From JAEUOS01 sp965279115 (GTDB lineage Bacteria > Pseudomonadota > Gammaproteobacteria > Burkholderiales > JAEUOS01), in the NCBI GenBank assembly GCA_965279115.1, contig OZ257137.1:3224001-3288000 (forward strand): a DNA stretch of 64,000 nucleotides. Direction: 5' to 3'. The notes beneath the pieces were generated by a model. The model was not told the DNA's origin, made no database searches, and saw only the letters and a list, made by a program, of their open reading frames with translations. The stretch's first letter is position 1. Every line of letters starts with the position of its first letter. Made by a program: the position numbers and the translations under genes. Shown piece after piece: positions 1-8,370 of this stretch.

Positions 1-242
1 GAGCGCCAGTAGCCGCCATGGATAAACACCAGCAATGGCGAGCCGCCTTGGCGCGGTCGCCGCGCCGGAAAAACATCCAGCGTCTGGCCGGGCTCACCGC
101 CCCATGGGATGTCCAGAAAGCACGGCTCCGACAAGCGAGCGGCGCTGGAATCCGAGGCCCAGCGCGAGATGAAAGTGGCGTGGTCCGGAACCATGGCGCG
201 CGCGTTGTACTGCTGATTGCAATAGTCCTTGTCGTAGGCCAT
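1..242 (-). CDS. alpha/beta hydrolase (esterase/kynurenine-formamidase-like), C-terminus beyond window
   Basis: The reverse strand reads without a stop from an ATG at 242 to the window edge, giving about 80 residues that begin MAYDKDYCNQQYNAR. Near residue 75 is FIHGGYW, the HGG(Y/G)W oxyanion-hole signature of hormone-sensitive-lipase and kynurenine-formamidase-like alpha/beta hydrolases. The catalytic serine, aspartate and histidine would lie past the edge. The gene starts 20 bases after the stop of the response-regulator gene on the same strand, so the two may be cotranscribed. Substrate is unknown. The fold is fairly sure; the exact enzyme is not. Confidence 0.75.
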   Translation of the reverse strand, partial: MAYDKDYCNQQYNARAMVPDHATFISRWASDSSAARLSEPCFLDIPWGGEPGQTLDVFPARRPRQGGSPLLVFIHGGYWR

Positions 243-261
243 GGTCACTCCCCGGGGTGGA

Positions 262-1080
262 TCACTGCGCGGCTGTGTCGGATTCCTTGTCGCCAAAGGG
301 CTTCAGGCCGAGCGTCTTGACGATGGTGTCAACCAGAGTCTGCTTCTTGTAAGGCTTGGCCACGTAGGCGCTGGCACCCAGAGACAGCCCCTTGAATACG
401 TCCTGCTGGCTGGCCATCGCCGTGAGCATGATGACCGGAACGGTCTTCAGGCGCGGGTGCTGGCGCATGCGCGCCAGGATGTCGAATCCGTTGGTGCCCG
501 GCAATTCGATGTCCAGGAGCACGCATTCCGGCAGCGGACTCTTGTTGAGTTCGGCAATGATCTCCTCGCGCGTTGCGGCGTGGCGCTGCTTGAAGCCTGC
601 CTTCATGATGATGTTCTGCGCGAAGCGGGCCTGGATCTCGTCGTCCTCGATGATGAGAATGGTGATTTCGGTCCACGGCTTGCCAAGCGGCGTCATGCTC
701 GCCGCGGTCGTCAATTGCAGGAAGGAGCCGGTCTTGGTCAGAACGTCATGACCGTCCGTCGCAGCCATGGCGATGCGGCGTTGGTCTTCGTCGGTCAGTT
801 CCGGAGCGTCAAGGGGCTTTTCGAAGTGCGCGGTGAAGTCGAGGTCATGTTCCTCACTGGCGGCGGAACCTGCCAGAAAGCCGCCCGACACGAGCCGGTC
901 AAGCGCGGCGCGCAAGTCCGCCTCCGGCATGCGGATCGCGCGCTTCTTGATCAGGTCGAAATGCGTTTCCCCGGACACCAGGGCGAGGACGCGGATGAGT
1001 TCGGGCGCGATCTGGCCGGCCTGTCCGCGCATTGCGCGTTCTCCGGTTTCGGTGCGACGGTATATCAGCTCTTGCGTCAT
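262..1080 (-). CDS. response regulator with N-terminal helical/winged-helix-like domain and C-terminal REC domain
   Basis: 272 residues. Residues about 138-260 form a typical CheY-like receiver: acidic pocket E145-D146-D147, phosphoacceptor D190 in VLLDIELPG, T220 in IMLTAM and K242 in AKPYKK are all present. The first 130 residues are not a standard output domain; residues 20-75 look like a small winged-helix or anti-repressor-like unit (PELIRVLALVSGETHFDLI). Having the receiver at the C-terminus is less common than the reverse. No histidine kinase gene is adjacent, so this is an orphan regulator. It lies between the hydrolase at 1-242 and an AhpD-like gene on the same strand. Output function is unknown. 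Confidence 0.85.
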   Translation of the reverse strand: MTQELIYRRTETGERAMRGQAGQIAPELIRVLALVSGETHFDLIKKRAIRMPEADLRAALDRLVSGGFLAGSAASEEHDLDFTAHFEKPLDAPELTDEDQRRIAMAATDGHDVLTKTGSFLQLTTAASMTPLGKPWTEITILIIEDDEIQARFAQNIIMKAGFKQRHAATREEIIAELNKSPLPECVLLDIELPGTNGFDILARMRQHPRLKTVPVIMLTAMASQQDVFKGLSLGASAYVAKPYKKQTLVDTIVKTLGLKPFGDKESDTAAQ

Positions 1081-1107
1081 GTTGAAAAGGTTTCCGGATC
1101 CGGTCGG

Positions 1108-1512
1108 CTAGTCAAAGCGGGGCTTGAACGCTTCGTCTACATCGACCCGGTACCCGTTGGCAAGCCGATTGGTCTTGTTGGCGAGCGCGGTCACGGCGAG
1201 CACCTCGGCCAGCATTGCATCGCTCATGCCCTGCTTGCGCGCCGATGCGGTGTGTGAATGGGTACAGTATTCGCAGTTGTTCGTCGCCGACACGGCAACG
1301 TAAATCATTTCCTTGGTCAACGGGTCAAGCGCACCCGGCGCCATCACGTCCCTGACTTCCTCCCAGGTTCGTTTGAGCAGCCCGGGATCATTGGCCAGGA
1401 CTTTCCAGAAGTTGTTGATGGTCGCGACCTTGCGAATGGCCTTGATCTCGTCGTAGACCGCCCTTACCTCGGGGCCTGCATCGGCGTATTCGACCTGTTT
1501 GACCAGAGACAT
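1108..1512 (-). CDS. carboxymuconolactone decarboxylase / AhpD-like family protein
   Basis: 134 residues. The central CEYCTHSH motif (C80, C83, H87) is the CxxCxxxH signature of AhpD-like and CMD proteins, where the cysteine pair performs peroxidase-linked thiol chemistry. The overall length fits single-domain family members. The enzyme probably takes part in peroxide or alkylhydroperoxide detoxification, but many paralogues have no known substrate. It sits 18 bases from sapC and 27 from the response regulator on the same strand, consistent with one transcript. Confidence 0.85.
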   Translation of the reverse strand: MSLVKQVEYADAGPEVRAVYDEIKAIRKVATINNFWKVLANDPGLLKRTWEEVRDVMAPGALDPLTKEMIYVAVSATNNCEYCTHSHTASARKQGMSDAMLAEVLAVTALANKTNRLANGYRVDVDEAFKPRFD

Positions 1513-1530
1513 CTCAGCAGCCCCCGCACT

Positions 1531-2283
1531 TCATGCTTGCGCCTTGGCGCGCGCGGCCTTGCGGTCAAGCAGGCGGCCGAAGTTGTCCAGCGAAAGCAGG
1601 TGGGCATAGATACGCGCGAAAAGTCCCTTGCGCACCAGGGTCCGCAACTGATCCGCGGTGAGGAATTCGAGGCGTGCCTCGTTCACCCGGTGCATGCCGG
1701 TCAGGTTCAGCGGGGCACCACCTGCAAGTGTGGCCTGCATGGTGAAGGGCTCGAGCAACCCATACTCGGCAAGGATGCTGCACATTTCGCGGGTGCGGTC
1801 GAGATCGGCCTCGTATTCGTTGAGCAGCTTCTGGATGTCGTTCCAGCGCGCCAGGGGCTGGGCGCTGTCGTCGAACATGGCCTCGCCGGCGGCTCCGTCG
1901 CCGGCCACGAAATCCTTTTCTATACAGATCAGGCGATCCTGTTGTTCCACAGAGTCGAGGGTGACGCGCGCCATGCAGAACGGGTAACGCCTAACATACG
2001 CGGGAACGTAGGTGCCGGCGGCCCAGCTATCGTCGGAAAGGTAGAGGTTTTCGCCCTGCGCCATGCCGAGGACAGCAACCGGCGAAAATGTCTTGCCGTC
2101 GTCGCCTGATGCGAAAACCAGCGGATAGTCACGACCCGCGACTCCGAACTCGGTGAAACTGACCGGGATCGCATTGAGAGCACGAGTGAATGCCGGCAGG
2201 GTGGCTGCGGTAGGCAACACTACCTTGTGCGTCTTCAGGAAAGGTACGATCTCCCGGTAGCCGAATGGCGGATTGATCTGCAT
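1531..2283 (-). CDS. SapC family protein
   Basis: 250 residues. The start MQINPPFGYREIVPF and the central LYLSDDSWAAGTYVPAYVRRYPF are characteristic of the SapC family. The family was first described in a Campylobacter S-layer locus but is widespread in proteobacteria with no clear role. No signal peptide or membrane segment is visible, so the protein is probably cytoplasmic. It heads a short leftward gene group with the AhpD-like and response-regulator genes. Function is otherwise unknown. Confidence 0.8.
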   Translation of the reverse strand: MQINPPFGYREIVPFLKTHKVVLPTAATLPAFTRALNAIPVSFTEFGVAGRDYPLVFASGDDGKTFSPVAVLGMAQGENLYLSDDSWAAGTYVPAYVRRYPFCMARVTLDSVEQQDRLICIEKDFVAGDGAAGEAMFDDSAQPLARWNDIQKLLNEYEADLDRTREMCSILAEYGLLEPFTMQATLAGGAPLNLTGMHRVNEARLEFLTADQLRTLVRKGLFARIYAHLLSLDNFGRLLDRKAARAKAQA

Positions 2284-2313
2284 TGAAGGCTTAACTTTCG
2301 ATTGGGGCTGAAA

Positions 2314-2982
2314 TCATAGCGCATCGGGGTGCGGCGGGTTGGCTGGCGCGGCCGTGCCGCCCCGGCCGCAAGGGGCCGGATTCACCACGGGGCGGGGTTC
2401 GGGATCGAAAACGAGGCGTTCGCCCAGCTTTCCGCGCGCAATGCCCGTGACCGGAATGCTGGTCCCTGCCCAGGCCAGCCGGAGGTGATTGTCCTCCGGC
2501 GTATCAAGCAATCGCTCGAAAGCCACGTCGTCCAGCGCGGCCCCGTTCACCGCGGTCAGGAGCATTTGCAACTGGGGGAGGTCGCGGTCGTCGACCAGCC
2601 CCGGCCCGAGGTCGGTCAGAAGCACCGGCATCGTTTTGTCATAAATGACCAGCCCCTGCACATGCGAAGCTTCGTGTCCTGTGTGCGTGACCGGCGCATT
2701 CGTCCCGTTCAGGCGGTAAACCCAGGGGGTGAGCGCGAGCCTGACGAATACGCGCTGCGGACCGTTCTGGAAAAACCACCTGCCGGCGCTGTCGCACTGG
2801 TAGTTTCGACTGATAAAGGCGTTCAGCGCCTGATTGCCGATGGACTCGAACATGGCGGGCTCCGCGCCGCCGGTTCGCAGGCGGAAGCGACCCCGCAGAT
2901 CGAGTTTCATCCAGCCATACACGTCCGGGACGTCCGGCCATTTCTTCAGCGCGGCAAGTACCGACTCGTCCATCGCGGTCAA
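2314..2982 (-). CDS. conserved hypothetical protein with PDVYGWMKLD start
   Basis: 222 residues. After a short N-terminus comes KKWPDVPDVYGWMKLDLRG, then GNQALNAFISRNYQCD and WFFQNGPQRVFVRL. The pattern resembles a small family of proteobacterial proteins of unknown function, which I cannot name with certainty. There is no signal peptide, membrane span or catalytic motif. The C-terminal 30 residues are proline/alanine-rich and probably disordered. It is encoded on the same strand as sapC (31 bases further on) and the phosphomannomutase gene. Coding status rests on the coherent composition and lack of stops. Confidence 0.65.
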   Translation of the reverse strand: MTAMDESVLAALKKWPDVPDVYGWMKLDLRGRFRLRTGGAEPAMFESIGNQALNAFISRNYQCDSAGRWFFQNGPQRVFVRLALTPWVYRLNGTNAPVTHTGHEASHVQGLVIYDKTMPVLLTDLGPGLVDDRDLPQLQMLLTAVNGAALDDVAFERLLDTPEDNHLRLAWAGTSIPVTGIARGKLGERLVFDPEPRPVVNPAPCGRGGTAAPANPPHPDAL

Positions 2983-3037
2983 CGTCCCGAGGTTCGCCTA
3001 CTGCGCGCCAGCCGGCTTCGAATCGATGTCAATCCGG

Positions 3038-4411
3038 CTAGTAGGGCAATTCCGCATCCGGTTTCGCGGCCAGAAGCATGTCGCGGAACTGCGCCTGGAT
3101 CCGCTTGATGGCCTCAGTGGTGTCAGCCTCGAACCGCAGTACGATCAATGGCGTGGTGTTGGAGGCGCGCATGAGCCCGAATCCGTCAGCGTACTCGACG
3201 CGCAGGCCGTCAATGTCGATGATGCGCAAGGAGCCGGGAAATTTCGCGTCGCGCTGCAGCTTGGCGATCACGGCATAGTGCTCACCTTCCGCGCAGTGAA
3301 GGTGCAGTTCCGGGGTCGAAATGGCATCTGGGAGGGCGTTGAGCAGGGCGGAAGGGTCCGCTTCCCGGGCAAGGATCTCGAGCAGGCGGGCGCCCACATA
3401 GAGCGCATCGTCGAATCCATACCAACGCTCCTTGAAGAATACGTGGCCGCTCATCTCGCCGGCCAGGGCGGCACCGGTCTCCTTGAGTTTGGCCTTGATG
3501 AGGGAATGGCCGGTTTTCCACAGCAGAGGCTTGCCGCCATGCTGGCTGATCCAGGGCCCGAGGTTGCGGGTGCATTTGACATCGTAGATGATGGTCGCGC
3601 CGGGATTGCGCGACAGCACATCGGCCGCGTAGAGCATGAGCTGCCGATCCGGATAGATGATGTTGCCGTCGCGGGTGACCACGCCGAGCCGGTCTCCGTC
3701 GCCATCGAAGGCGAAACCGACATCAGCACCGGTGCGCTTCAACGCCGCCTTCAAGTCTTCCAGGTTCTCCGGATGCGCAGGGTCCGGATGATGATTGGGA
3801 AACGTGCCGTCGACTTCGCAAAACAACTCGGTCACCTCACAGCCGAGCCGGCGGAACAGGGCAGGCGCATATGCTCCCGCGACGCCGTTGCCGCAATCGA
3901 CGGCGATGTGCAGGCGACGCGCCGGCTTGATGTCAGAGCAGACGCGCGCCAGGTAGGTCTCGCCGATATCGTGCTCGCGGTAAGTACCGCTGCCGGTCGC
4001 AAGCCGACCTTCCTCGATGCGCGTTCGCAGGGCCGTGATCGCATCACCGTACAGCGTGTCGCCGGCGATCATCATTTTCAGGCCGTTGTAGTCGGGCGGA
4101 TTATGACTTCCGGTGACCATGACGCCGGAGCCGGTGCCCAGTTCGTAGGTCGCGAAATAGAGCATGCCGGTGGCGACCATGCCGATGTCGATGACATTCA
4201 CACCCGCGGCCCGGATACCTGTGGCCAGTGCTCCTGCAAGGTCCGGCCCGGAGAGCCGGCCGTCGCGCCCGATGACGATGGTCGATACGCCGCGGCTCGA
4301 AGCTTCGCTGCCGATAGCCTGGCCGATGGCGCGGACGATTTCAGGCGTAAGTGTCTTGCCGACGATTCCGCGGATGTCGTAGGCCTTGAAGATTTCACGG
4401 GGCAGGTTCAT
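3038..4411 (-). CDS. manB: phosphomannomutase/phosphoglucomutase
   Basis: 457 residues, full length for the AlgC/ManB alpha-D-phosphohexomutase family. It interconverts hexose-1- and hexose-6-phosphates to feed LPS, exopolysaccharide and nucleotide-sugar synthesis in the cytoplasm. The phosphoserine loop is TGSHNP, the metal-binding loop is FDGDGDRLG, the sugar-binding loop is GEMSGHVFF and the phosphate-binding domain is near the C-terminus (RASNTTPLIVLRFE). Its start overlaps the stop of the upstream YheT-type hydrolase gene by ATGA, indicating translational coupling. Together with waaF nearby it supports an envelope-polysaccharide role. Mannose versus glucose preference cannot be read from sequence. 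Confidence 0.93.
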   Translation of the reverse strand: MNLPREIFKAYDIRGIVGKTLTPEIVRAIGQAIGSEASSRGVSTIVIGRDGRLSGPDLAGALATGIRAAGVNVIDIGMVATGMLYFATYELGTGSGVMVTGSHNPPDYNGLKMMIAGDTLYGDAITALRTRIEEGRLATGSGTYREHDIGETYLARVCSDIKPARRLHIAVDCGNGVAGAYAPALFRRLGCEVTELFCEVDGTFPNHHPDPAHPENLEDLKAALKRTGADVGFAFDGDGDRLGVVTRDGNIIYPDRQLMLYAADVLSRNPGATIIYDVKCTRNLGPWISQHGGKPLLWKTGHSLIKAKLKETGAALAGEMSGHVFFKERWYGFDDALYVGARLLEILAREADPSALLNALPDAISTPELHLHCAEGEHYAVIAKLQRDAKFPGSLRIIDIDGLRVEYADGFGLMRASNTTPLIVLRFEADTTEAIKRIQAQFRDMLLAAKPDAELPY

Positions 4412-5466
4412 GGATGACTTTCAAAAAATTGGAGGATTCGATGTGGCAGCCAGTCGATGTGAATCCCGGTGAGGCGGCCACGGCCAAAGCCGACGTGTCC
4501 ACCTTCGGGCGGCTGGTCGAGCACGACCGCGGCCGAGACTTCCTGCGCGCCCGGCAACGATGCGGCCGGCACAAACGGGTCATTGGTGGAGTTCAATACC
4601 AGCGCGGGGACCTCGATGTGGCGCAGCCAGGGTTTTGCAGACGCCCTTGCCCAGTAGTCGTCGGTATCGAGAAATCCATGCAGCGGCGCTGTCACGATGT
4701 TGTCGAATTGGTGCAAATCCCGGGCACGCTGCATGGCCGCGCCGTCGAAAATGCCGGGAAATCGCGCCAGTTTGGCCGCGCTTTTCTTCTTCATCGTCTC
4801 CAGGAACATGCGCGTATAGAGCATGTTGAATCCCTGTCCCAGCGCCTTGCCGGAAGCGGCGAGGTCAAGCGGGGAACATACCGACGCGACCGCGCGAACC
4901 ACCTTGCCGGCGTCACTACCGCGTTCACCCGCCCATTTCATCAGGGCGTTGCCACCGAGTGACACTCCGACTGCATATATCGCTGCAGGACGGCGCGCCG
5001 CGATCCGCCTCAGGATCCAGTCGATCTCGGCGCTGTCGCCCGAGTGGTAGGCGCGAGGGAGCCGATTGATCTCGCCGGAGCAGCCGCGAAAATGTGGCAC
5101 GCACCCGTTCCAGCCACGCGCTGCCAGTGCTCCCATCAGGGCGCGGCAGTAGCCGCTGCCGGAGGAGCCTTCGAGGCCATGGAACATCACCACCAGCGGC
5201 GCGCCCTCGATCCAGTGTGGCTGTCCGTGGCGGTCGGCGATCCAGTCAACATCCACGAAGTCATGGTCGGGCCGCCCGCTCGAATCGCAGCTGTCCCAGC
5301 GCTCGCGCGCATAGCGGACCGACGGCGCCCGGGCCGCTATCGCCGGAATGATGGTTTGCAGGTGCCCGCCGGCCAGCCAGCGTGGTGCCCGGTAGGCGGC
5401 AGGCCCGCCACCTTCACGGATGCGCCGCTGCGGAGCAGGGAGCGGGTGGGTCGCCGGGGTGTTCAA
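4408..5466 (-). CDS. YheT-type alpha/beta hydrolase
   Basis: 352 residues. The protein follows the YheT/UPF0017 pattern: PRWLAGGHLQTI near the N-terminus, VMFHGLEGSSGSGYCRAL as the oxyanion region, FRGCSG, and GVSLGGNALMKW as the nucleophile elbow (GxSxG). The histidine is probably in GGHVGF near the C-terminus. These hydrolases are conserved but poorly characterised, with carboxylesterase activity reported for some. The gene overlaps the mutase gene downstream by 4 bases and the SnoaL-like gene upstream by 4 bases, so three genes are tightly coupled. Confidence 0.88.
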   Translation of the reverse strand: MNTPATHPLPAPQRRIREGGGPAAYRAPRWLAGGHLQTIIPAIAARAPSVRYARERWDSCDSSGRPDHDFVDVDWIADRHGQPHWIEGAPLVVMFHGLEGSSGSGYCRALMGALAARGWNGCVPHFRGCSGEINRLPRAYHSGDSAEIDWILRRIAARRPAAIYAVGVSLGGNALMKWAGERGSDAGKVVRAVASVCSPLDLAASGKALGQGFNMLYTRMFLETMKKKSAAKLARFPGIFDGAAMQRARDLHQFDNIVTAPLHGFLDTDDYWARASAKPWLRHIEVPALVLNSTNDPFVPAASLPGAQEVSAAVVLDQPPEGGHVGFGRGRLTGIHIDWLPHRILQFFESHP

Positions 5467-5906
5467 TGCAGGATTTTCGGGCGGGCCGCGCCTGCGGATT
5501 GGGCCGCAGGTTGTTCGGCCTTGGGCGACGGGGAAGAATGGTGCAGCAGCATTTTCCAGCCATTGCCGGAGCGGACATACACATTGGTTGCGACCACAGG
5601 CGCAGCCGGACGTGCCTCGCCCTTGACGGCGATGAATTCATGCACGCAATGGGTGGCCATCATCATCGAATGCATCGCCAGAACCTGACCGACTTGCACC
5701 GTCAGTCGCGCGCCGCCCTGGAAAACCAGCCGCCAGGCTTCGCGCACGGCTTCGTGGCCAGCCAACCGGGGTCCGCCGGGATGGATGCAGACGACTTCCT
5801 CATCGTCGGCCCAAACACCCATCATGGCCTCAAGATCCGCTTTTTCGAGGGCCTCGTAAAAAGCTGCCTCGCATTCCTGGGGACTCAGAAAAATCCGTTG
5901 GGTCAT
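5463..5906 (-). CDS. SnoaL-like / NTF2-fold protein
   Basis: 147 residues from the ATG at 5906; an upstream in-frame GTG at 5942 would add 12 residues, but the ATG gives MTQRIFLSPQECEAAFY, which fits the family better. The pattern AFYEALEKADLEAMMGVWADDEEVVCIHPGG, then GHEAVREAWRLVF and NVYVRSGNGWKMLLHH is typical of SnoaL/DUF4440 cone-shaped NTF2-like proteins. The stop overlaps the YheT-type hydrolase start by 4 bases. No catalytic residues can be assigned. It could be a small isomerase-like or binding protein. Confidence 0.8.
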   Translation of the reverse strand: MTQRIFLSPQECEAAFYEALEKADLEAMMGVWADDEEVVCIHPGGPRLAGHEAVREAWRLVFQGGARLTVQVGQVLAMHSMMMATHCVHEFIAVKGEARPAAPVVATNVYVRSGNGWKMLLHHSSPSPKAEQPAAQSAGAARPKILH

Positions 5907-5996
5907 CGCGTTCCGGAATAGGCTGGTATTGCTGTTGTCCACGGGATGGTACCAAACGTCGCAAACCCGTCGCGTGTCCTCATGGCATCGCAGTGG

Positions 5997-7007
5997 TCAA
6001 GGGGTGCGTCCGATCGCCTGCAGCACTTCTGCCGGGCTGATCCCGTTCAGACAGCGCGAATGCCCGAGCGGGCATTCGCGCGCAAAGCACGGACTGCATT
6101 CGAGGTGCTTGTAGATCACGATGGCCGCGTCCGAAAGCGGTGGCGTGTGTTCCGGTGAGGACGAGCCGAACAGGGCCACCTGCGGGCGTCCCAGCGCCGC
6201 CGCGACATGCATCAGGCCGGAGTCGTTGGTCACGACCATGGCGCTGCCGGCGATCAGGTGCATCGCCTCGTCAAGGGTTGTCCGGCCGGCGAGATTGAGC
6301 GCAGCGCCGTGGGACAATTGTTCGATCGAAAGTCCGATCGGAACGTCCTTTTGCGTGCCGAGCACAATCGGCGTCATGCCGTCTGCCTTGAGCCTGGCGG
6401 CTGTTTCGGCAAAGTGACCGGCCGGCCAGCGTTTTGCAGGGCCATATTCTGCGCCCGGGCACAGGGCCACCAGTCGCTCCGCCGGCTTGAGCCCCAATGC
6501 CACCTTGGCCGCGATCACGGCCAACGGATCCATGTGCAGTATCGGTTGCGGAAGTTCGCCGGTGATTTTCCTGCCTGGCGGCTCCGCCAGTTGCGCGTAG
6601 AAGCGCGCCATGGGTTCGCGAGCCGCGCTACGTTGCGGATTGCGATGGAGCACGTTGATCAGGCCGAAGCGCGACTCCCCGGCATAGCCTACGCGTAGCG
6701 GCACGTCGGCGAAAAACGGCAGCAGCGCGGATTTCCAGGAGTTCGGCAGAACAAATGCCTGCGAGTAGCGCCCCTTAAGCGAGCGCCCAAGGCGCCAGCG
6801 ACGGCCCAGTCCCAACTGCCCATGCCTGAAGTCCTCCTCTAGCACCGCAGTGACCTCCGGCATGCGCCGGAACACGGGTGCGACCGCAGGTACCGCGAGA
6901 ACGTCGATGTCGATCGCGGGTTGCCTCGCCTTCAGGCGGGTCAGCAGGGGCTGCGCCATCAGGCAGTCCCCCAGCCAGTTTGGCGCGATGATGAGCGTGC
7001 GCTTCAT
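5997..7007 (-). CDS. waaF: lipopolysaccharide heptosyltransferase II
   Basis: 336 residues from the ATG at 7007 (MKRTLIIAPNWLGDCLMAQPLL); an open extension upstream to 7103 has no family similarity. It transfers L-glycero-D-manno-heptose from ADP-heptose to HepI of the LPS inner core on the cytoplasmic face of the inner membrane. The GT9 pattern is clear: N-terminal NWLGD, CPGAEYGPAKRWP in the nucleotide-sugar site, VTNDSGLMHVAAALGRP, ALFGSSSPEHTPP and the C-terminal CFARECPLGHSRCL. Heptose-type LPS is therefore expected in this organism. It precedes a small zinc-finger gene and ilvE on the same strand. Confidence 0.93.
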   Translation of the reverse strand: MKRTLIIAPNWLGDCLMAQPLLTRLKARQPAIDIDVLAVPAVAPVFRRMPEVTAVLEEDFRHGQLGLGRRWRLGRSLKGRYSQAFVLPNSWKSALLPFFADVPLRVGYAGESRFGLINVLHRNPQRSAAREPMARFYAQLAEPPGRKITGELPQPILHMDPLAVIAAKVALGLKPAERLVALCPGAEYGPAKRWPAGHFAETAARLKADGMTPIVLGTQKDVPIGLSIEQLSHGAALNLAGRTTLDEAMHLIAGSAMVVTNDSGLMHVAAALGRPQVALFGSSSPEHTPPLSDAAIVIYKHLECSPCFARECPLGHSRCLNGISPAEVLQAIGRTP

Positions 7008-7121
7008 GGCGCGTGACGTCGTGATGTGGGTGTTTCCCGTCGGCGGAACCACCTGAGGCAAGATGGCGGTATCAGCCCGAAGATTGCGTGCCGGGGCGGC
7101 CATGCCCCGGCGGAAAGCGGA

Positions 7122-7316
7122 CTAGTGGCCCCCAGTGGCGCCGCCTTTCAGGCGATAGACGGTGCCGCAGTAGGGGCATTTGGCTTCGCCGGTCGTGGCG
7201 ACATCAAGGAAGACCTTCGGGTGGTGGCACCAGACCGGCATGGAGGGATTGGGACAAAACGCCGGCAGTTCCTTCCCTTCCAGTTCCACTACAGGCATTT
7301 CCTTGGTTGCGCTCAT
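7122..7316 (-). CDS. small CHCC-type zinc-finger protein
   Basis: 64 residues. The cysteines and histidine in FCPNPSMPVWCHHPKVF and CPYCGTVYRL match the zf-CHCC family, related to the mitochondrial complex I subunit NDUFS6. Such genes often sit next to ilvE and waaF in betaproteobacteria. It lies 13 bases after ilvE on the same strand and is probably cotranscribed. The role is unknown; structural zinc binding is inferred. Confidence 0.85.
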   Translation of the reverse strand: MSATKEMPVVELEGKELPAFCPNPSMPVWCHHPKVFLDVATTGEAKCPYCGTVYRLKGGATGGH

Positions 7317-7329
7317 GACCGGCTCTCCG

Positions 7330-8304
7330 TTACTTCTTTTTTGGCTTGGCAGCGACCTTCTTCGCGCCCGCAGCCTTTTTTTCCGCTACGGGGGTGAGCC
7401 ACTTCGCGTACTTGCGATTCTTGCCGGCCACGAGGTCGAAGAATGCCTTCTGGATCTTCGCCGTGATCGGTCCCCGACTGCCGCTACCGATCTTGCGGCC
7501 GTCGAGTTCGCGAATCGGTGTGACTTCGGCAGCAGTGCCGGTGAAAAAGGCTTCATCGGCGATGTAGACGTCATCTCGGGTCAGGCGTCGCGCGCGCACT
7601 TCGATTTTCAGGTCGGCAGCCAGGGAATGCACCGACGCGCGCGTGATGCCCACCAGCGCCGAGGCGAGTTCCGGTTCGTAGAGCACGCCATCCTTGACGA
7701 TGAAGATGTTTTCGCCGGCGCCTTCGGCCACAAAGCCGTCAACGTCAAGCAGGAGGGCCTCATCGTAGCCATGCATCACGGCTTCGCGATTGGCGAGGAT
7801 CGAGTTGGCGTAGGTGGCTGAAAACTTGGCACGTGCCATGGTCACATTGACATGGTGACGTGCGAAGCTCGAGGTCTTGACCCGGATGCCCTTGGTGATG
7901 CCGTCTTCGCCCAGATACGCGCCCCACGGCCAGGCCGCGATCGCCACATGGGTGGTGGTGCCGACCGGCGAGACGCCCATTTTCTCGGAGCCGAAAAAGG
8001 CCACCGGGCGGATGTAGCAGGACTCGAGCTTGTTGGCGCGCACGACTTCCTTTTGCGCTTCCATCAGGACTTCCTTGGTGTAAGGCATGTCCATCATGTA
8101 GATCTTGCAGGAATTGAGCCAGCGATCGGTATGCTCGGAGAGCCGGAAGATCTGCGTGCCGGACACGGTGTTGTAGGCACGCACCCCTTCGAAGGTGGCA
8201 AGGCCATAGTGCAGCGAATGGGTCAGCACGTGGGTCGTGGCGCTGCGCCACGGGACCAGTTTGCCGTCGTACCAGATGAACCCGTCGCGGTCGGCCATCG
8301 ACAT
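7330..8304 (-). CDS. ilvE: branched-chain amino acid aminotransferase
   Basis: 324 residues. It performs the last step of leucine, isoleucine and valine synthesis using PLP and glutamate (fold type IV). Visible features are LHYGLATFEGVRAY, RPVAFFG, the probable PLP lysine K160 in MARAKFSATYANS, EGAGENIF and LVGITRASV. The start at 8304 has a GGAG Shine-Dalgarno about 9 bases upstream; a second ATG two codons in would also work. The C-terminus carries an extra 20-odd residues rich in lysine and alanine (KKAAGAKKVAAKPKKK) beyond the usual domain. AzlCD, a branched-chain amino acid exporter, is encoded nearby on the other strand. Confidence 0.94.
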   Translation of the reverse strand: MSMADRDGFIWYDGKLVPWRSATTHVLTHSLHYGLATFEGVRAYNTVSGTQIFRLSEHTDRWLNSCKIYMMDMPYTKEVLMEAQKEVVRANKLESCYIRPVAFFGSEKMGVSPVGTTTHVAIAAWPWGAYLGEDGITKGIRVKTSSFARHHVNVTMARAKFSATYANSILANREAVMHGYDEALLLDVDGFVAEGAGENIFIVKDGVLYEPELASALVGITRASVHSLAADLKIEVRARRLTRDDVYIADEAFFTGTAAEVTPIRELDGRKIGSGSRGPITAKIQKAFFDLVAGKNRKYAKWLTPVAEKKAAGAKKVAAKPKKK

Positions 8305-8363
8305 GATGCTTATCTCCGAATCGTTGTTTGGAAAGAACCGGGGATTTTAGCCGATTCGCTCTC

Positions 8364-8369
8364 TATAAT
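8364..8369 (+). promoter_or_regulatory. possible -10 box abutting the start of the zinc-ribbon membrane protein
   Basis: A perfect TATAAT ends one base before the first ATG at 8371. No good -35 lies 16-18 bases upstream. If the box is used, transcription would begin around 8376, so the functional start would be the second ATG at 8383 on an almost leaderless message. It may equally be chance in the ilvE intergenic space. Confidence 0.35.
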
Positions 8370-8370
8370 C

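Noticed and set aside
241..1257. 338-codon open frame on the plus strand
   Set aside because: It is the antisense of the response-regulator and AhpD-like genes, which have clear domain motifs; the plus-strand product has none.
2834..4417. 527-codon open frame on the plus strand
   Set aside because: Antisense shadow of the phosphomannomutase gene in GC-rich DNA; no motifs.
7008..7103. Longer start for waaF at 7103
   Set aside because: The added 32 residues have no family similarity, while the ATG at 7007 gives the standard GT9 N-terminus.
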